A model generated the notes under the pieces. It worked only from the letters and a program-made list of their open reading frames with translations. It did not search any database and was not told where the DNA came from. A stretch of 64,000 bases of DNA from NCBI GenBank assembly GCA_030765065.1, contig CM060990.1, forward strand, positions 6,628,001 to 6,692,000, given 5' to 3'. Shown in pieces: positions 1 to 12,494 of the stretch. Source of the DNA: Deroplatys truncata (lineage: Eukaryota > Arthropoda > Insecta > Mantodea > Mantidae). The translations under genes and the position numbers were made by a program. Each line of letters starts with the position of its first letter. Position 1 is the stretch's first letter.

Positions 1-1600
1 ATCTACAATCTGTGTGTTTTGAATAATATGGACATTAGTGAATATTTTTAGTAAAAAATGCACTTTTTCTTCAAGCATATTTCTTTCATGAACTACAATT
101 TTTTGTGAAAACTGTAATTAAGCTATTGGATTCCTTTTAGGTCACATTAAAGAACATATTTCTGAGTGTGTGTACTAAATTTCAAAGTTGTCATTAATAG
201 TTTCTGCAAGAAAGGAACATAAAGTTCTAATAAAGAAATATAACCTTAGGATAAAAACAGCTGATTCTGAAAGTTACTTATTAGATATGCACAACATTTA
301 TATTATGTATGTAGCAGACACTAGTATACATGCATACACATCACAAATTTGCATTTGCACATTTGTTGCTGATGGTACTCCAAAAAAACATCCCACATGT
401 CACACTGCATTTATAAGTTTTCTATTTATGCCTTGCAAATGGACCTCTAAGGCCTAGGGCAGCGATGTGTAGATGCTGGGGAACTGGCAGTGAGCGGTTA
501 AGCAGGCAGCATAGGTGTGTGATGTTTCAGTCCACTGTGCCCTAGTGCACTATATGACTATAGGTTGCATTACACAAAGTGTAATTCATGCATGTGCTAT
601 ATAATTTCTTTTGCCAAACTTTTCCTTACATTTTGATTGTATTATCTGGTTTAAAATATAATATGTGTATATGGCTCCCCTTATTAGGAAAAGTTATAAG
701 ATTAAACTAATAGTATTATTATAATAGTAGTATTATTGCAGATAACCATTATTTACGGTAGTGGTAGAACAGTAGAATGAAAAATGATGCTTGAAATAGT
801 AACCTTCCAGGATCATACAGGTTGTTATTGCTCGTAGCAAACCTGCACAAGCCTAGTCTAGGGGATGCAGTTCCAGTAGGCAAACTTCTTTTCCTGCCTG
901 TAGGCTTACGAGATGTAAATGTTCCTATACACTGACACACAGCTTTTCCTGGCACCATGAGCTGCATATGCTGGTTGGTTTGTGAGGTCATACACAATAT
1001 ATATATATTGAGTACAAAATTATGCAAAATCTTAGCACGGTTACTACTGATGCCGCCATCATCAGTTGCTTCCTAGTCGTACATTCATTGTCATCTTTCT
1101 CCTCCCCTTCTTTTTTTGGATGAAAACTGTGTGAGATTGCTATCAGTGGTTTCGTCTAGAATCTGTCAGACCTTTATGGAATACATGAGATGTAGAAGTC
1201 ATTGTCTCAAATTAATCTGAGGTGTCAGGAAACTTCTAACTTTTGACACTGAATATGTGTGCCTTGTGTCAGCATTTATTGCTTATTTATGTTCATACAT
1301 GTGCAAGAATGTCTATAAAGTGACTACATTACATCAGGCTTCAGCCAGGTGCTGTTCCATTCTCATAATGTGGAAGCAAGAGCATTCTGGAGCATTTTGG
1401 CCAACAAGGTACATTTAAATCTTGAGTGCTGTAGAGCGTTAGGGCCGGCAAAGGGTTAAAACTGTCTGCTGTAGTAGCACAGTGTGCATGAATGCAGTAT
1501 ACAGAAGTGGGGTGTTTTTTAAGCATTTATGTAAATAATGTTTAAATTAGGTATGTGTTTTCTTCCTTGTCTCTGCCTCCCTTACCCCCCCCTCTCTCTC

Positions 1601-1633
<33 letters not shown>

Positions 1634-2178
1634 TTGGGCACTTAATAGTGGATATAAATTTGAACAAGTAGTGAACACAGAATCTAACATAACCTGCATG
1701 GAAATGATTGAGAAAGTTTGTTTAGCTATATTAAAGCAACTCTTTTTGTGTACTGCTTGGAACATATATCTTTAATGTAGTTTGCTTGTAGGCAACACAG
1801 CAAATATCCCTGTTGTCTATAGTGAATATAGGCTACTTGAATGTAAACATGATAATAGTACCACCAAATTCAGCGCTATTGCTAAGTGTCTTGAGTAGCG
1901 CAAAAGATATGCTGTAAACTATAGCCTTACTTTGTGCCCTATTTACAAAGAGCGCACAGAAAATATGTCATGTACATTCTGTTTCTTTAATACCTCATTG
2001 TAAACAAGTATTAGCTTAGCACTTTGCAATATTTTTATGAGTAAGTAAACTTGATAGTCTGCAGAAGTAATTTCTTTTTCCTTTCACCCCATACTCTTTT
2101 CTGTGATATTCTTTTGAAACAACCAGTTTTATGAAATGGCTTAACAACAGAGTCAACTACACTGTACTTCAGCAACAA
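1..2178. other. A+T-rich non-coding stretch, no gene recognised
   Basis: I see no gene, domain or transposon here. Open frames are short and look random. The only distinct structure is a CT microsatellite near 1.6 kb. Confidence 0.5.
1589..1634. repeat. (CT)n microsatellite
   Basis: A nearly pure CT dinucleotide run with one TATC interruption follows a short C-rich tract. Confidence 0.9.
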
Positions 2179-2180
2179 TA

Positions 2181-3479
2181 CTAGGTGTGGTCAAAAAGTT
2201 TCCGGAAGGACTTCACAACAATTTTGCTATTGAGCTGTCTTTAATTCTTACCCACGCTACATGCAGCGCTCCCTCCTGATAACAATGAGAGGTCACATGG
2301 CTTTCTGCCATCTTGCAGTACAGAGGTAGAAGCTCTGAAGTGAATGCATGTTTTGCACCTGCTGTGATTTTTCTCTCTAGCGAAAATGCTAGATTACAAA
2401 GAACCAAGAAAAAGCATCAAATTTTGCTTCAACTCGGTAAAACTACAACAGAAGCCAATGAAATGTTGTGAACAGCTTATGGGGAAGAAGTAAAAGGCAA
2501 AACTCAAGCATTTCAGTAGTTTTCGAAATTTAAAAATGGTGTGACATCAGTGTTCGGGGCAAACCTCTTCCAGCAAAACTGATGAAAATATCAATCCGGT
2601 GAAGGAAATGGTATTAAATGATAGGTGTATTACAATATGAGAAATTTATGATTTGCTATGACTTGTCTTTGGAAGTGTTCAAAGCATTTTAAAAGAGGAT
2701 TTGGACATGAGAAGAATTGCTGCAAAGTTCGTACCCCACCTCCTTTCAAATGACCTAAAGGAAAGCTGTGTGATTGCCTGCACAGAACTTAAAGAGCAGC
2801 TTCAAAATGACCCACAGTTTATGAAGAACGTTATTATGGATGATGAAACATGGATTTATGGGTACAATCCAGAAACGAAGCAACAGTCTTTACAATGGAA
2901 GAGTCTTTTATCTCCATGCCCCAAAAAGGCCAGACAAGTTTGATCCAATGTGAAGTAAATGATGATTGCTTGTTTTGACATTAAAGGAATTGTACATAAG
3001 GAATTTGTTCCACAGGGTCAAATAGTGAATCAAGTGTTCTACTAACAAGTGTTGCAAAGATTAAGGGAGAGTGTGCGATGCAAACAGCTGGATAAATGGA
3101 GGACTGGTGATTGGTTCCTGCATTACAACAATGCGCCTGCGCACAAAGTCCTTTCTGTCCGCTAATTTTTGGATAAAAATAGGATGAATACTGTTCCCCA
3201 TCCCGCCTATTCTCCAGATTTGGCTACAGTGGACTTTTCTCACAACTTAAAATGTGGTTGCAAGGACGCCGTTAGGAGGACTTTGATGTTATTCATTGCA
3301 AATTGCAGAAGGCTCTGAATGTGCTTAAAGAAGATGACTTCCAGAGGTGCTTCCAGCAGTGGCAAAAGTGCTGGCACAAGTGTATCAACTCCCAAGGAGA
3401 CTACTTTGAGGGAGACAGTGCAGGATAGACAAATCAAAGTGTTGTGTTGTGTTTATTTCATGAACTTTTTGATCACACG
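2181..3479 (+). mobile_element. mariner transposon, copy 1
   Basis: A mariner-family element of about 1.3 kb. The left end reads ctaggtgtggtcaaaaag and the right end tttttgatcacacg, which are imperfect inverted repeats. TA dinucleotides flank it at 2179-2180 and 3480-3481, the target-site duplication expected of Tc1/mariner elements. It belongs to the same family as the copy at 13993-15322, in the opposite orientation. The inner transposase is decayed, so the copy is not autonomous. Confidence 0.9.
2386..3430 (+). pseudogene. mariner transposase (DD34D), degenerate
   Basis: Remains of a mariner transposase, the enzyme that cuts and pastes the element at TA sites. The N-terminal helix-turn-helix region (KFCFNSVKTTTEANEML-like) is broken by in-frame stops near 2470 and 2516. 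Around 2840 the first catalytic motif DETWIYGY is intact. The second aspartate of the triad is changed: the copy at 14-15 kb reads HYDNAPAH where this one reads HYNNAPAH. The third region (SPDLATVDF) is present. Several stops and frame changes, plus the lost catalytic Asp, make it inactive. Confidence 0.9.
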
Positions 3480-3830
3480 TATAATGGAAGTCAGTAGCAA
3501 ATATGCTTTTCTTTTATTTTAAATAGTTTTTCCCATTTGTTCTTACAGTATATGTGATAAATGAAAAAGAATGATAACTGGGGAAGGAAACATTCCAACT
3601 GAAGTTTAGGGTACTGCCCTGGCATTTGTTGGTTATGAGGACTGAGAAGAGTCTTAAAAGAATTTCAGTCAGGATGGTCCAGGTGGAATTTGAACTGTGG
3701 ACCTCCTATTCACGTGTCTGTACCTTAACGACCTTCCTCACCCATGTTGGTACTTGTATCTACAAAATGCCAAATGAATTAATACCGAGTGAAATCATGG
3801 TTATTTCTATTTTTTTGTGTTTTATTTCAG

Positions 3831-4045
3831 GGCACTGGGGTAGCTCAGTAGTTTCATTAGCAGTTCTCATGCTGAGGTTCTGTGGTTCGATTCCCGGCTC
3901 TGAGGTGGCAATTTTAAGTCTGCCCTATCCAAACCTTCACCTCTGACTAACTCAAGTCCATGGTGAAAGCTGTAGACACTCTTATTCCATTGTCATTTGC
4001 TTCTATCACCCCCTCATTGGAGATAACTGACTGACTGACTGACTT
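3831..4045 (+). mobile_element. tRNA-derived SINE
   Basis: The head is tRNA-like. TAGCTCAGTAG at 3841 fits the pol III A box, and GGTTCGATTCC at 3884 fits the B box, about 32 nt downstream. The non-tRNA body continues through a T/C-rich stretch and ends near a short (GACT)n run at 4028-4043. The paired stems needed for a functional tRNA are not evident, so I call it a SINE. Confidence 0.7.
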
Positions 4046-4244
4046 CTGGGTGCTTCCAGTTAATAAATGGGATCCATATGTCATTTAGTGGAAAAAAGGT
4101 TTTCCCCAGAGGTCATTGACCATATGGGTAACTTTGTAAATCAACCAACCATATAATACATTTCATATAATAAATCAAAACAAATGAAAACCACAGCAAA
4201 GAAAGAAAGAAAGAAAAAAACCACACACATGCATGCGCATGCCA

Positions 4245-4254
4245 TACACACACA

Positions 4255-4303
<49 letters not shown>
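4245..4303. repeat. (CA)n-(CT)n compound microsatellite
   Basis: A short CA run passes directly into about 23 CT units. Short frames translated from it as repeated SL or RE are artefacts. Confidence 0.95.
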
Positions 4304-4305
<2 letters not shown>

Positions 4306-5454
4306 GTAACAAAATGAGGTCTAGTAGTATTGCATCTTCCAATTATAGAAAGCAAGTAAAAAGCTTAAAAATAATGAAACAATGTTTTGAGGAAGTTCAA
4401 TCTGTCTTCATCATTATAAAGAAAAAATAATTTAAAAAATGCAAAATATATATGGAGTATAGTGTTAGAAAGTATATAATTATTTCATTTTCAAAACCAT
4501 TTAATATGGCATTACAAAATCAGGAGCTTGAAATTTTTGTGGAATGTGCTTTTCGAATAAAATGTAAAAATGAATACAATAATGAAGGGGGGATAGAATT
4601 ATATTACGTAAAACAGTCCATAGATGTAGCAAATCATTGATGAGCTGTATGAAGGAGCAATTTTATTATTATTTGGATTATGTTTCAAGGTTTGTGAATT
4701 TTATATCTAGAGGTTGAAAACTGTAATGAAATACGTCTTTGCTCAGCTTACACCAGATATGATGGATATTTTCTACCTTCAGTAGTCAGCATTCCGAAAA
4801 CCATAAATTGATAAATTATGTGCAGTAGGAGATTACAACAGGTGTTTTGTTTTGACAAAAGAATGCTTGGAGTTGTACATGTAAACATGCAAGCTACAGG
4901 TTACCTTTTGACATAGTTAATTTTATAAAAGAAACACAAAATCCATTTTAGTGCCTGAAAGCTTCTCTGTCAGTGTCATGTATGTCAGAACAATATCATT
5001 CACTTGAATTGTTAATTTGTACATTTTTGAAGCAGCTATATTTTTTTAGATTATTTTTATATGAGAATTACAATGGATTGTTGCATTATTTTGTAGCTTT
5101 AGAAAATATCCAGATACAAATTCAGATCATATATAGTGGTAGACATTCCTCTTAAAAATTGCACAAGAATTGTGTTGCTTGAAATAGGACAAAGATCTAT
5201 TCTTGTTTGCATTTGTGGATAAATAACAAACTTGTGTAAATTGTTCTTTTATTTTAGAAGTTTGAATCATATGAACGTTCAGTTAAATAATGTGTGTGAC
5301 ATTTCAGTGACTTTTTGAAGCAGCTTTATAAACTACCAATTTTATGGCTGCATATAAAAATAGGCTAAACATAATTCTATTACACTTGTGGAAATATTCT
5401 TCTTTCAAACACTTGTCTTTAATAGGTATTTTCTTTAACTATCATACAGCAACC
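4304..5454. other. A+T-rich stretch, nothing recognised
   Basis: No coding signal, repeat family or RNA gene could be supported. The frames present are short and A+T-driven. Confidence 0.4.
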
Positions 5455-5459
5455 AAGAG

Positions 5460-6000
5460 ATTTCATTTCATTTTATTTTATTTTCATCCATTTAAGTACA
5501 TTTAAAGGACATGTCAATATAGCTTATTTACATATTTATATGATACAGAAAAGTTTTACATAGCTTTTCCATATTTAAATTCCTCTATACTATAAAATGA
5601 CTTTACAGTTAAGTATTTTTTCATGGTTTTCATCATTGATTTAGTTTGGTTTATGTTCTTTATTTCATTTGGTAGTTAGTTGTATAATTCCCTTCCTACA
5701 CTATCAGTTGCACGATTATTCAATGTTCCCCTTAGTGGTGTTCTGAAGCAATCTCATTATTCCTCTAACTATAAGTATGTATATTAAAAGTCTTTTTTTG
5801 TCTTTTGTGTACAACAGTTTTTATTCTTATTTTATTCTTATATATGGAGCAGTTAAAATTTTTAGATTCTTAAACAAGTTACTACACGTTTGTTTATTAT
5901 TTGTTTTCCCTATTATTCAGATGGCTCTTTTCTGCAATTTGAAAACTTCTTCCACATTTCAAATAATAATGTGTGCCCCAAATAAGTTGATCTGGCTTTA
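5460..6000 (-). pseudogene. non-LTR retrotransposon (LINE) reverse transcriptase, C-terminal relic
   Basis: Read on the minus strand, scattered frames give the C-terminal tail typical of LINE ORF2 proteins. There is a CGRSFQIAEK-like patch, then LFKNLKILTAPYI, and further on ATDSVGRELYN followed after a stop by LPNEIKNINQ and KSFYSIEEF. These match the conserved QKRAIR...LFKxLxILTLPxxY and LPxxIK...FYSxxEF pattern downstream of the polymerase core in many arthropod LINEs. The catalytic YADD region is not in this piece. It is 5' truncated and decayed. The clade was not determined. Confidence 0.6.
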
Positions 6001-6186
6001 TGCAAAATCACAGATATTTCCTTATTAATGTTTTCAGAATGTTTAGTGTTCATGGTAAGTAGGTGAGTTAATAGATCACCTACAAATATTGACTTTCTTT
6101 ATATTTATAGAATCATAATAATAAAATTATGTAATTGCCTTATTCAGAGGTAAATTATTGGAGTTAGGTTAGTTTCAGCTTTTACT

Positions 6187-6188
<2 letters not shown>

Positions 6189-6241
<53 letters not shown>
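6189..6241. repeat. (TA)n microsatellite
   Basis: About 26 perfect TA units. Confidence 0.97.
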
Positions 6242-6243
<2 letters not shown>

Positions 6244-7895
6244 AATACCAGCTGATCTCAGACCCTGGTGATGGACTGATGAATTGTTGGTGCCATCAGA
6301 ATTAAAGTAATGTATTTGAAGGTGTGCAGCATTTATCTTATGCATTAAATGAATAAGTAGCAAAGTGATAAAAATATAAGAATGTAAAGTGCCAAAAATT
6401 CCTTGAAATGATTAATATGTATAATCATAAACATGACAGTCCTCTAGTTTACAAATGTTATGAGCTTATTTAAGTGTTTTTGTGTACACAAAAATTACCA
6501 GCGAGGTAATGTGTTGCAATTTGTAATCGTAGTGATACAATGACATCATTTATTGTAAAAACAAAACAGAAAAGTAAAGAAATGAAATGAGAAAAGTTGG
6601 CTTATTTTGGACTTTGTTGGAAGATGCTAAATCATAAAATAATGAATTATCTTATTCTTTATCACATTTATGCTGAGGTTAACATGACTTCATTGAGGTA
6701 ACAGAAAGCAGCATCCAAAGGTGGTATCATCTATTTCAATTTGTTTAGCCTATTTTTCATACAGGCATACAATTATTGTGTAAATAATGACTTTTAAATA
6801 TAAAAAGAAATAATTGGACTAGGAAGCATTATCATAATTTTCAGAGCGCTCTTTATGAATGTTCAAAGAAATAATTTTTATACTGATGAACTAATATATG
6901 AATAAGTTCCATTGGTAACATATTCATCAAGTGATACAGGAAAGCTGTGAATTTTAATGACTTAACATCATTTTGAGTAACTTGGAACAAAGTGAAAGGT
7001 AGTTTTGCAGGTGTAGTATGCCAATGCTATGTAGCCACATGTAAACAATTGTGGACTTTGTATGTGTATTGCTACATTATCACTTTGCCCTAAGTTGCTG
7101 CAATTGATGGTATAATGGAATAAAAATGTTTCCTTCCATCAGAAGTAGATTAAAAATGTTCTGTTGTGCATCCCATGTTTAGTTATGACTGAAAGATTCA
7201 TGATATATACCTTCAGTCATTGTGATGAATTCCAGTAATCTTGTACCTAAGATATAAATATAGTAAATAAATAAACAAAATATATTTACTGTCAAACAAC
7301 ATGTCTGAGTATATATTAGAGCGAATAATTGTTGTTAATTCACATTGCATTGCTTTAATGAAAATCATTAAATTGGCACTTAGTACATTTATTTTCATAA
7401 TACTCATTTTGAAAATGTTAGGAAAACAATTATTTTAATAGTCAATATAATAAATTGTTTATAGAGCATTTTGTGTGTGTGTTTTATTTCTATCCTGTGA
7501 ATTGACAATAATACAGATTGAAACAAAATAATTAGTGTAAATTAGTGTTTGTGTAAATTCCATTCTCCAACTACAACTATTTGACTTGGTCTGGTGCTAT
7601 CATAACAAATAACAGCAGTATCAGAATTAGAAGTTTATTCTCTAAAACTCAACAGGAGAGAAATCATTACATGACATAAATGAAAATGTTGACAGTCACA
7701 TTATAGCAAGAAGGCAGCAACTTCTGGCATATTCCCATTTTTCTTTCCTTTTATTCTAATTCTGCACAATTTATAAACACACTACTACAGGTAATATGTT
7801 CATTTATCATCCATTAAGGTGCAGATTCTGGTAAGCTACATAAGCTTCAAAATTCTATTTGGTTACTGTTGAATTCATATATATGATGTGTGTAT
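6242..7895. other. A+T-rich stretch, nothing recognised
   Basis: Very A+T-rich DNA. I found no coding, RNA or repeat signal I could defend. Confidence 0.4.
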
Positions 7896-7896
7896 G

Positions 7897-8060
7897 TATA
7901 CAAGGTGGTGTTAAGAAGTAACTGGAATTTTTTTTGCTGTAAAATACTGCTCACCTTTATTTAAATTCTTTTACAAACCTTCAAAGTATTCTCCCCTGGG
8001 CACAATACCTAGTCTTGTCATGAATACTAACACTAAACTTTGCTCATCTCTTGATTGATG
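7897..8060 (-). mobile_element. mariner-type 3' end fragment
   Basis: On the minus strand the sequence ends a frame with PRGEYFEGL and a stop, resembling the usual mariner C-terminus (GDYFEG). It then runs about 100 bp to a terminus read on the plus strand as aaggtggtgttaagaagtaa, which is close to mariner terminal repeats (aggtgtgttcaaaaagtaac). Only this end is recognisable. It is a different mariner lineage from the copies at 2.2 and 14 kb. Confidence 0.5.
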
Positions 8061-8784
8061 AAACTATGCAGCGGCTTCTGGAATTTTTATCTTGAATAAA
8101 CATCCTTCCTGAGCAGTATTACCTATCGACAATCAATATTTCTTTTTTTCAAGATGGAATGGTCTGTGAAAGAAAATTATATAGCTGTAATAGCATTACA
8201 GAAATTCAGTGCTATGCCCATCCCTGAAAAGAAATTCTAAACCCATGGTTTTTGAGAAAAGTGCATATGGGCATAATGCAGTACATGTGTTTAGGCTCCC
8301 TCTATTGCACATATGTATAGAGCAAGTGAGTGGGTGGATAGTCTAATTGTAAGCAGTTGTGGGGCGATGATAGGCAAAGCTTGGAAATATAGCAGAAAAT
8401 GAGTTATGAAAACATGATCTGATTATTGTGAAACTTGTCTGCTGAGAAAGATTTCCCATAAATAACTTGTATGATATATAGAGACATCAAGATATAATTA
8501 TATTTGAGGAGCATTGGAACAAAATGCACTAACCACCTGTGGAAGAAATGCTTTTTGATACAGATTCCCCTTATTTTGATAGCACTGAATCAATATGTGC
8601 AATCCATTTGTTTCAAATAACACTCTTTCCTATTGTAAAATGGCTTCAAAATACAGTGTTTGGTTCAGAAAGTGCTTAATTCACTGAGACGAATGGAACA
8701 AAATGCACCGTTTTACGGAAGCAAAAAATTGCTTATGTGACACTGTAAAAACATGTCTTTGACTGCTGTATTCGCATTCTGTGG
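8061..8784. other. unassigned stretch
   Basis: No gene or repeat identified. It runs up to the Penelope-like insertion. Confidence 0.35.
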
Positions 8785-8797
8785 AACTAGAAATGCA

Positions 8798-9030
8798 CAT
8801 GATGGTAGATTGAGTCACATTTATTGACACTCACCTTCACTAAATTAAATGCTGTATAAAACAAATGTTTTCAAGGGCATTCGTCCTCATCGTCAGCAAC
8901 TGGGTGACTAAAGGTCTCTTTCTCCCATATGTTGTTCTTCCTGTGAATTCTGAATCTGTTGCCATCTGGTGTTTGAGGCACAAAGTTTTAACACATTGTT
9001 CACAGGCGGGATTTCAAAATTAATGACGCC
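8798..9030 (-). repeat. left inverted terminal repeat of the Penelope-like element
   Basis: Reverse complement of 10529-10766. It begins catgatggtagattgagtca and ends at the gacgcc just before the reverse-transcriptase frame. Confidence 0.85.
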
Positions 9031-10724
9031 GTCTACAACCATAGACTAAACCAGATGTTAGGTAGCCCGGACTACGAAGAAATCTCCAAGAACCCTTTAA
9101 CCACATGCATGAATTTAGTAAATAAGGCTCTCTCTGTTAACAACACCCTAACAACAACTGAAAAATACAATCTAAAACCTGCAAACCGTACCTTACCAAG
9201 ATTATACTGTTTACCAAAAGTACACAAAGATGATAATAGCATGAGACCCATTGGCATCAACTTACCTACCTACCTACCACATTGCTAAGTGGTTAGTAAA
9301 CAAGCTGAAAGCCTACAAAAGATTTGAAAACCTGGGAATTGAGAATTCCTCGGAATTAATAAACCACTTACAGAACTACAACATCCCAAAAAACCACATA
9401 GTGGTATCATTTGACGTCAAAGTGCTTTTCAGAAGTATTCCCATAGAAAAAATACCTACACCTACTCAGAAAATGGTTGAATTAGACTACAATAGACTCC
9501 ACAGAAATAGATGATATCATAACCTTACAGAATTGTGCACTAGACACAACTTCAATTTAATAATAAATTCTATAAACAATCAAAAGGATTAGCAATGGGA
9601 AGCCCACTGTCCCCCATTCTGGCAGAACTATATGAGCCACCTTGAAGTCCACATAGTGAAAGCCTTCCCTCATATATAAAAATTTTGGCGGAGATATGTT
9701 GATGACATGTTTCCATCATGCCCTAGGAATTAACAGAAGATGCTTTGAAACTATTGAATCTGCAGGACAACAGCATTAAATTTACGGTTGAAATTGAAGA
9801 GAACAACACCTTACCCTTCCTGGACCTCATAACTAGAGATCAAAATATTTTTAAATTCTGTATACACAGGAAACCTACACATGTGGACAATTATATAAAG
9901 AAAAATGGTTGCAACCCAACTTCACACCAACTAGCCGCCTTTAGAAGCTTGATCCACCGGTTACATAGCATCCCCTTGAGCAATGAAGAATTTTTAAAAG
10001 AACAGCATATAGAAAAAATATCAGTAACTAATGGATTCAACTCAGATCTCATAAGGAACATGATTAATGAGAAGAAACTCAAGGCAATTTCACAATCTAC
10101 CACTCTAACACCTCTCTCAAACACAAACTGGAAATACAGGAAATTCACATACCACCCTAGGGCCTTTAGAAAATTTGAATGGATCTTCAATAAATTTAAC
10201 ATAAGACTAGCTCCACAAAACAAATTCAGCCTGAACTTGCTAAACACACCTCTCAAAAATACCATCTCGAACACATTAAAATCCGGAATTTACCAGATTA
10301 ATTGTGATGAATGTGATAAATACTACATAGGAAAAACAAAAAGAACTTGGAAACCGGACTTAAGGAACACCAAAGGAACATAAAACTAAAACAAATAGAC
10401 AAATCCACTGTATCACACCATTTTTGGACAGAAAACCACAACATTGGCCAAAGTATAAAATTGTTAAAACCCCTCACCACACCAATAGAATTGAACATCT
10501 GGGAAAAGATACACATCATTAAAAATGGCAACGTCATTAATTTTGAAATCCCGCCTGGACAATGTGTTAAAACTTTGTGCCCCAAACACCAGATGGCAAC
10601 AGGTTTAGAATCCACAGGAAGAGGAAGAAGAGCATATGGGAGAAAGAGACCTTTAGTCACCCAGTCGCTGACGATGAGGACGAATGCCCTCGAAAACGTT
10701 TGTTTTATACAGCATTTAATTTAG
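9031..10724 (+). pseudogene. Penelope-type reverse transcriptase / GIY-YIG endonuclease, degenerate
   Basis: The protein would copy element RNA and nick DNA for insertion. The N-terminal part of the RT is missing: the frame begins directly after the inverted repeat with QMLGSPDYEEI. In order I see LYCLPKVHKDDNSMRPIG (around 9215), HIVVSFDVKVLF (9400), GSPLSPILAELY with a broken frame (9600) and the catalytic YVDD (near 9695). ENNTLPFLDL and CIHRKPTHVDNY follow (9800-9900). The endonuclease SGIYQINCDECDKYYIGKTK lies around 10283-10340. The GIY-YIG reading then shifts frame near 10350 and continues as LKEHQRNIK...HHFWTENHN. At least three frame breaks or stops are present. Full-length Penelope proteins are considerably longer. 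Confidence 0.88.
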
Positions 10725-10766
10725 TGAAGGTGAATGTCAATAAGTGTGACTCAATCTACCATCATG
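10529..10766 (+). repeat. right inverted terminal repeat of the Penelope-like element
   Basis: Inverted copy of 8798-9030. It overlaps the C-terminal coding end of the element. Confidence 0.85.
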
Positions 10767-10801
10767 AAGAATAATTCACTGTTAATAGTGCTTCTGTTTT
10801 T

Positions 10802-12490
10802 AATTAGAAATGCACGTTTTGCTGCCATACAATATCAGATAGTGCTTCCTTGGGCCTTCTTAGCAATATTACGTCATGCTAAATGAACTAATGAATGAAA
10901 ACGAACCTGTTTGCTTGAAGCTTGGAGACAGGGATGTGTGTCAAGGAAGCACTAATAATAGATTTGCTAAAGTATTACAGCATGAAAAAGGAAACGATTA
11001 TTCCAGGCAACAGTAGAGGTAAAGAGAATGAAAATGCTGGAAATGAAGAGAAGCAAAGAAGTAAAAATGAGGTAGATTACTTGTGTTATGTCATTAAAAT
11101 GTGTTTATTGCATTACCCTCATGCATATAAATGCAGTGGAATGCCTGCAAAGGATATTGAGGTGACTACCTGTGTTTTGTCTTTAATGCTTGTTTTAAAA
11201 AAATAGCAAGAAGTATTGAGTCCTTTTTTCCTTGCATTTTCCTGTATATACAGCAATAAAGATCTAAACTAAATGAACTTTTTGCCAACCCTATAAACCA
11301 TTCATATCTCCACTGGAAACAGGCAGTTATGTTTGAGTGTATACCATAGATCCAGGGTTTAACTCTCCAAAGCAGAGTCAATGAAGCGAAGAAGAAAGGT
11401 GTTGAGACACACTTACAGAAGAGGTTCGGAAGGGAATGGAGTTGTGAGGCTGAGCTTCAGTTTTATATGAAGTTGTGGATGAAGAGTCTGCATTGTGCAT
11501 TGAAAACTAAGAGTGAAGAAGAAAGTGACTGTATGGAGTAAGAAATGGGCATTGTTTAAATACGAAAACACAGTGGTGTTTGTTGAGATAAACATTGACA
11601 TAAAAGTGTTTATAGAAAAGGTGACTAATAAAATTTAAGGACTCGCCTGTTTTTTTTCCAAAAAATACACAAAGCAAAGTACAAAACTGCTTTTGTAAGT
11701 GGAATTGAAATTGTTTATTAAAATATTAATAAACATAATTTTATGCCATTTTTTTCTTAATGTCCAAGATGGCATTTTCAATATAATTGGTTCAAAATGT
11801 GCACTAAGTGCAAAACATTTTTCATTATAAATGTGGTATTAAACAAAAAATTATTTTGGTGATGATAATAATTAGGAAAGTGGCGTCTGCACTACAGTTA
11901 GGTGTGAAGAGCTTTAAAAAGCACTGGTAAGTTTAGGAGATATCAGTTTTTCCTGAACACTTTTTTATTATGCATTTAGTGCTTTTTGATTCAATGCCTC
12001 TTATTTGTGATAAGCTCCATAAATGCTTTTGAATTTCAGTAACATACTTTCAGATCCATTCCACTTCATTGTACTAAAGAGTGTATGCTTGTGGTTTACT
12101 TATTCTTGTAGGTAACTGCTTTCAATTTTGAAAATCGCTAATTTGCAAATGAGATTCATTCAAGTCTTAATGTTCAATTAGAGTGCCTTTCAACATTTAA
12201 GGAGAGAAGTTAATGAAGTTTTAAAAATATTTTATTTTTCAACATAAATTAACATATGGGTAATTATGGATGTTCGAAACCAAGGTTTATATAGGTTAAC
12301 ATTTTAAGACATATATTAGGGAGTTGGTTTATCATCTCCTTTGCTATATATCTCAGTGCTTCACCTTAAAAGTAAGTAATTCCATAATTTTCATAGTAGT
12401 TTTAAATCTTCACCAATATGATCCCAATTAAATGTACCTAACATTGCATAACAAGATTTTGATATTCCTTTGGGAAGTATTACTTTCTCT
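10802..12490. other. A+T-rich stretch, nothing recognised
   Basis: Contains a 94-codon frame at 10922-11206 (METGMCVKEALI...) with no recognisable domain, splice context or repeat match. I treat it as chance. Confidence 0.35.
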
Positions 12491-12494
12491 AACA

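Larger units (their letters stand above)
8799..10801 (+). mobile_element. Penelope-like retroelement with inverted terminal repeats
   Basis: An insertion of about 2 kb. Its coding part carries the Penelope signature of a reverse transcriptase fused to a GIY-YIG endonuclease. The outer 233-238 bp at the left (8798-9030) and right (10529-10766) are inverted copies of each other, as known for Penelope elements with inverted PLTRs. Both sides have a 14-bp direct repeat, aactagaaatgcac at 8785 and aattagaaatgcac at 10802, with one mismatch, which is a plausible target-site duplication. The frame is broken, so the copy is dead. Confidence 0.85.

Noticed and set aside
3831..3905. Functional tRNA gene
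   Set aside because: A and B boxes fit, but no convincing cloverleaf, and the non-tRNA body marks it as a SINE.
10922..11206. 94-codon frame METGMCVKEALI...
   Set aside because: No recognisable motif and A/T-driven composition; could be chance.
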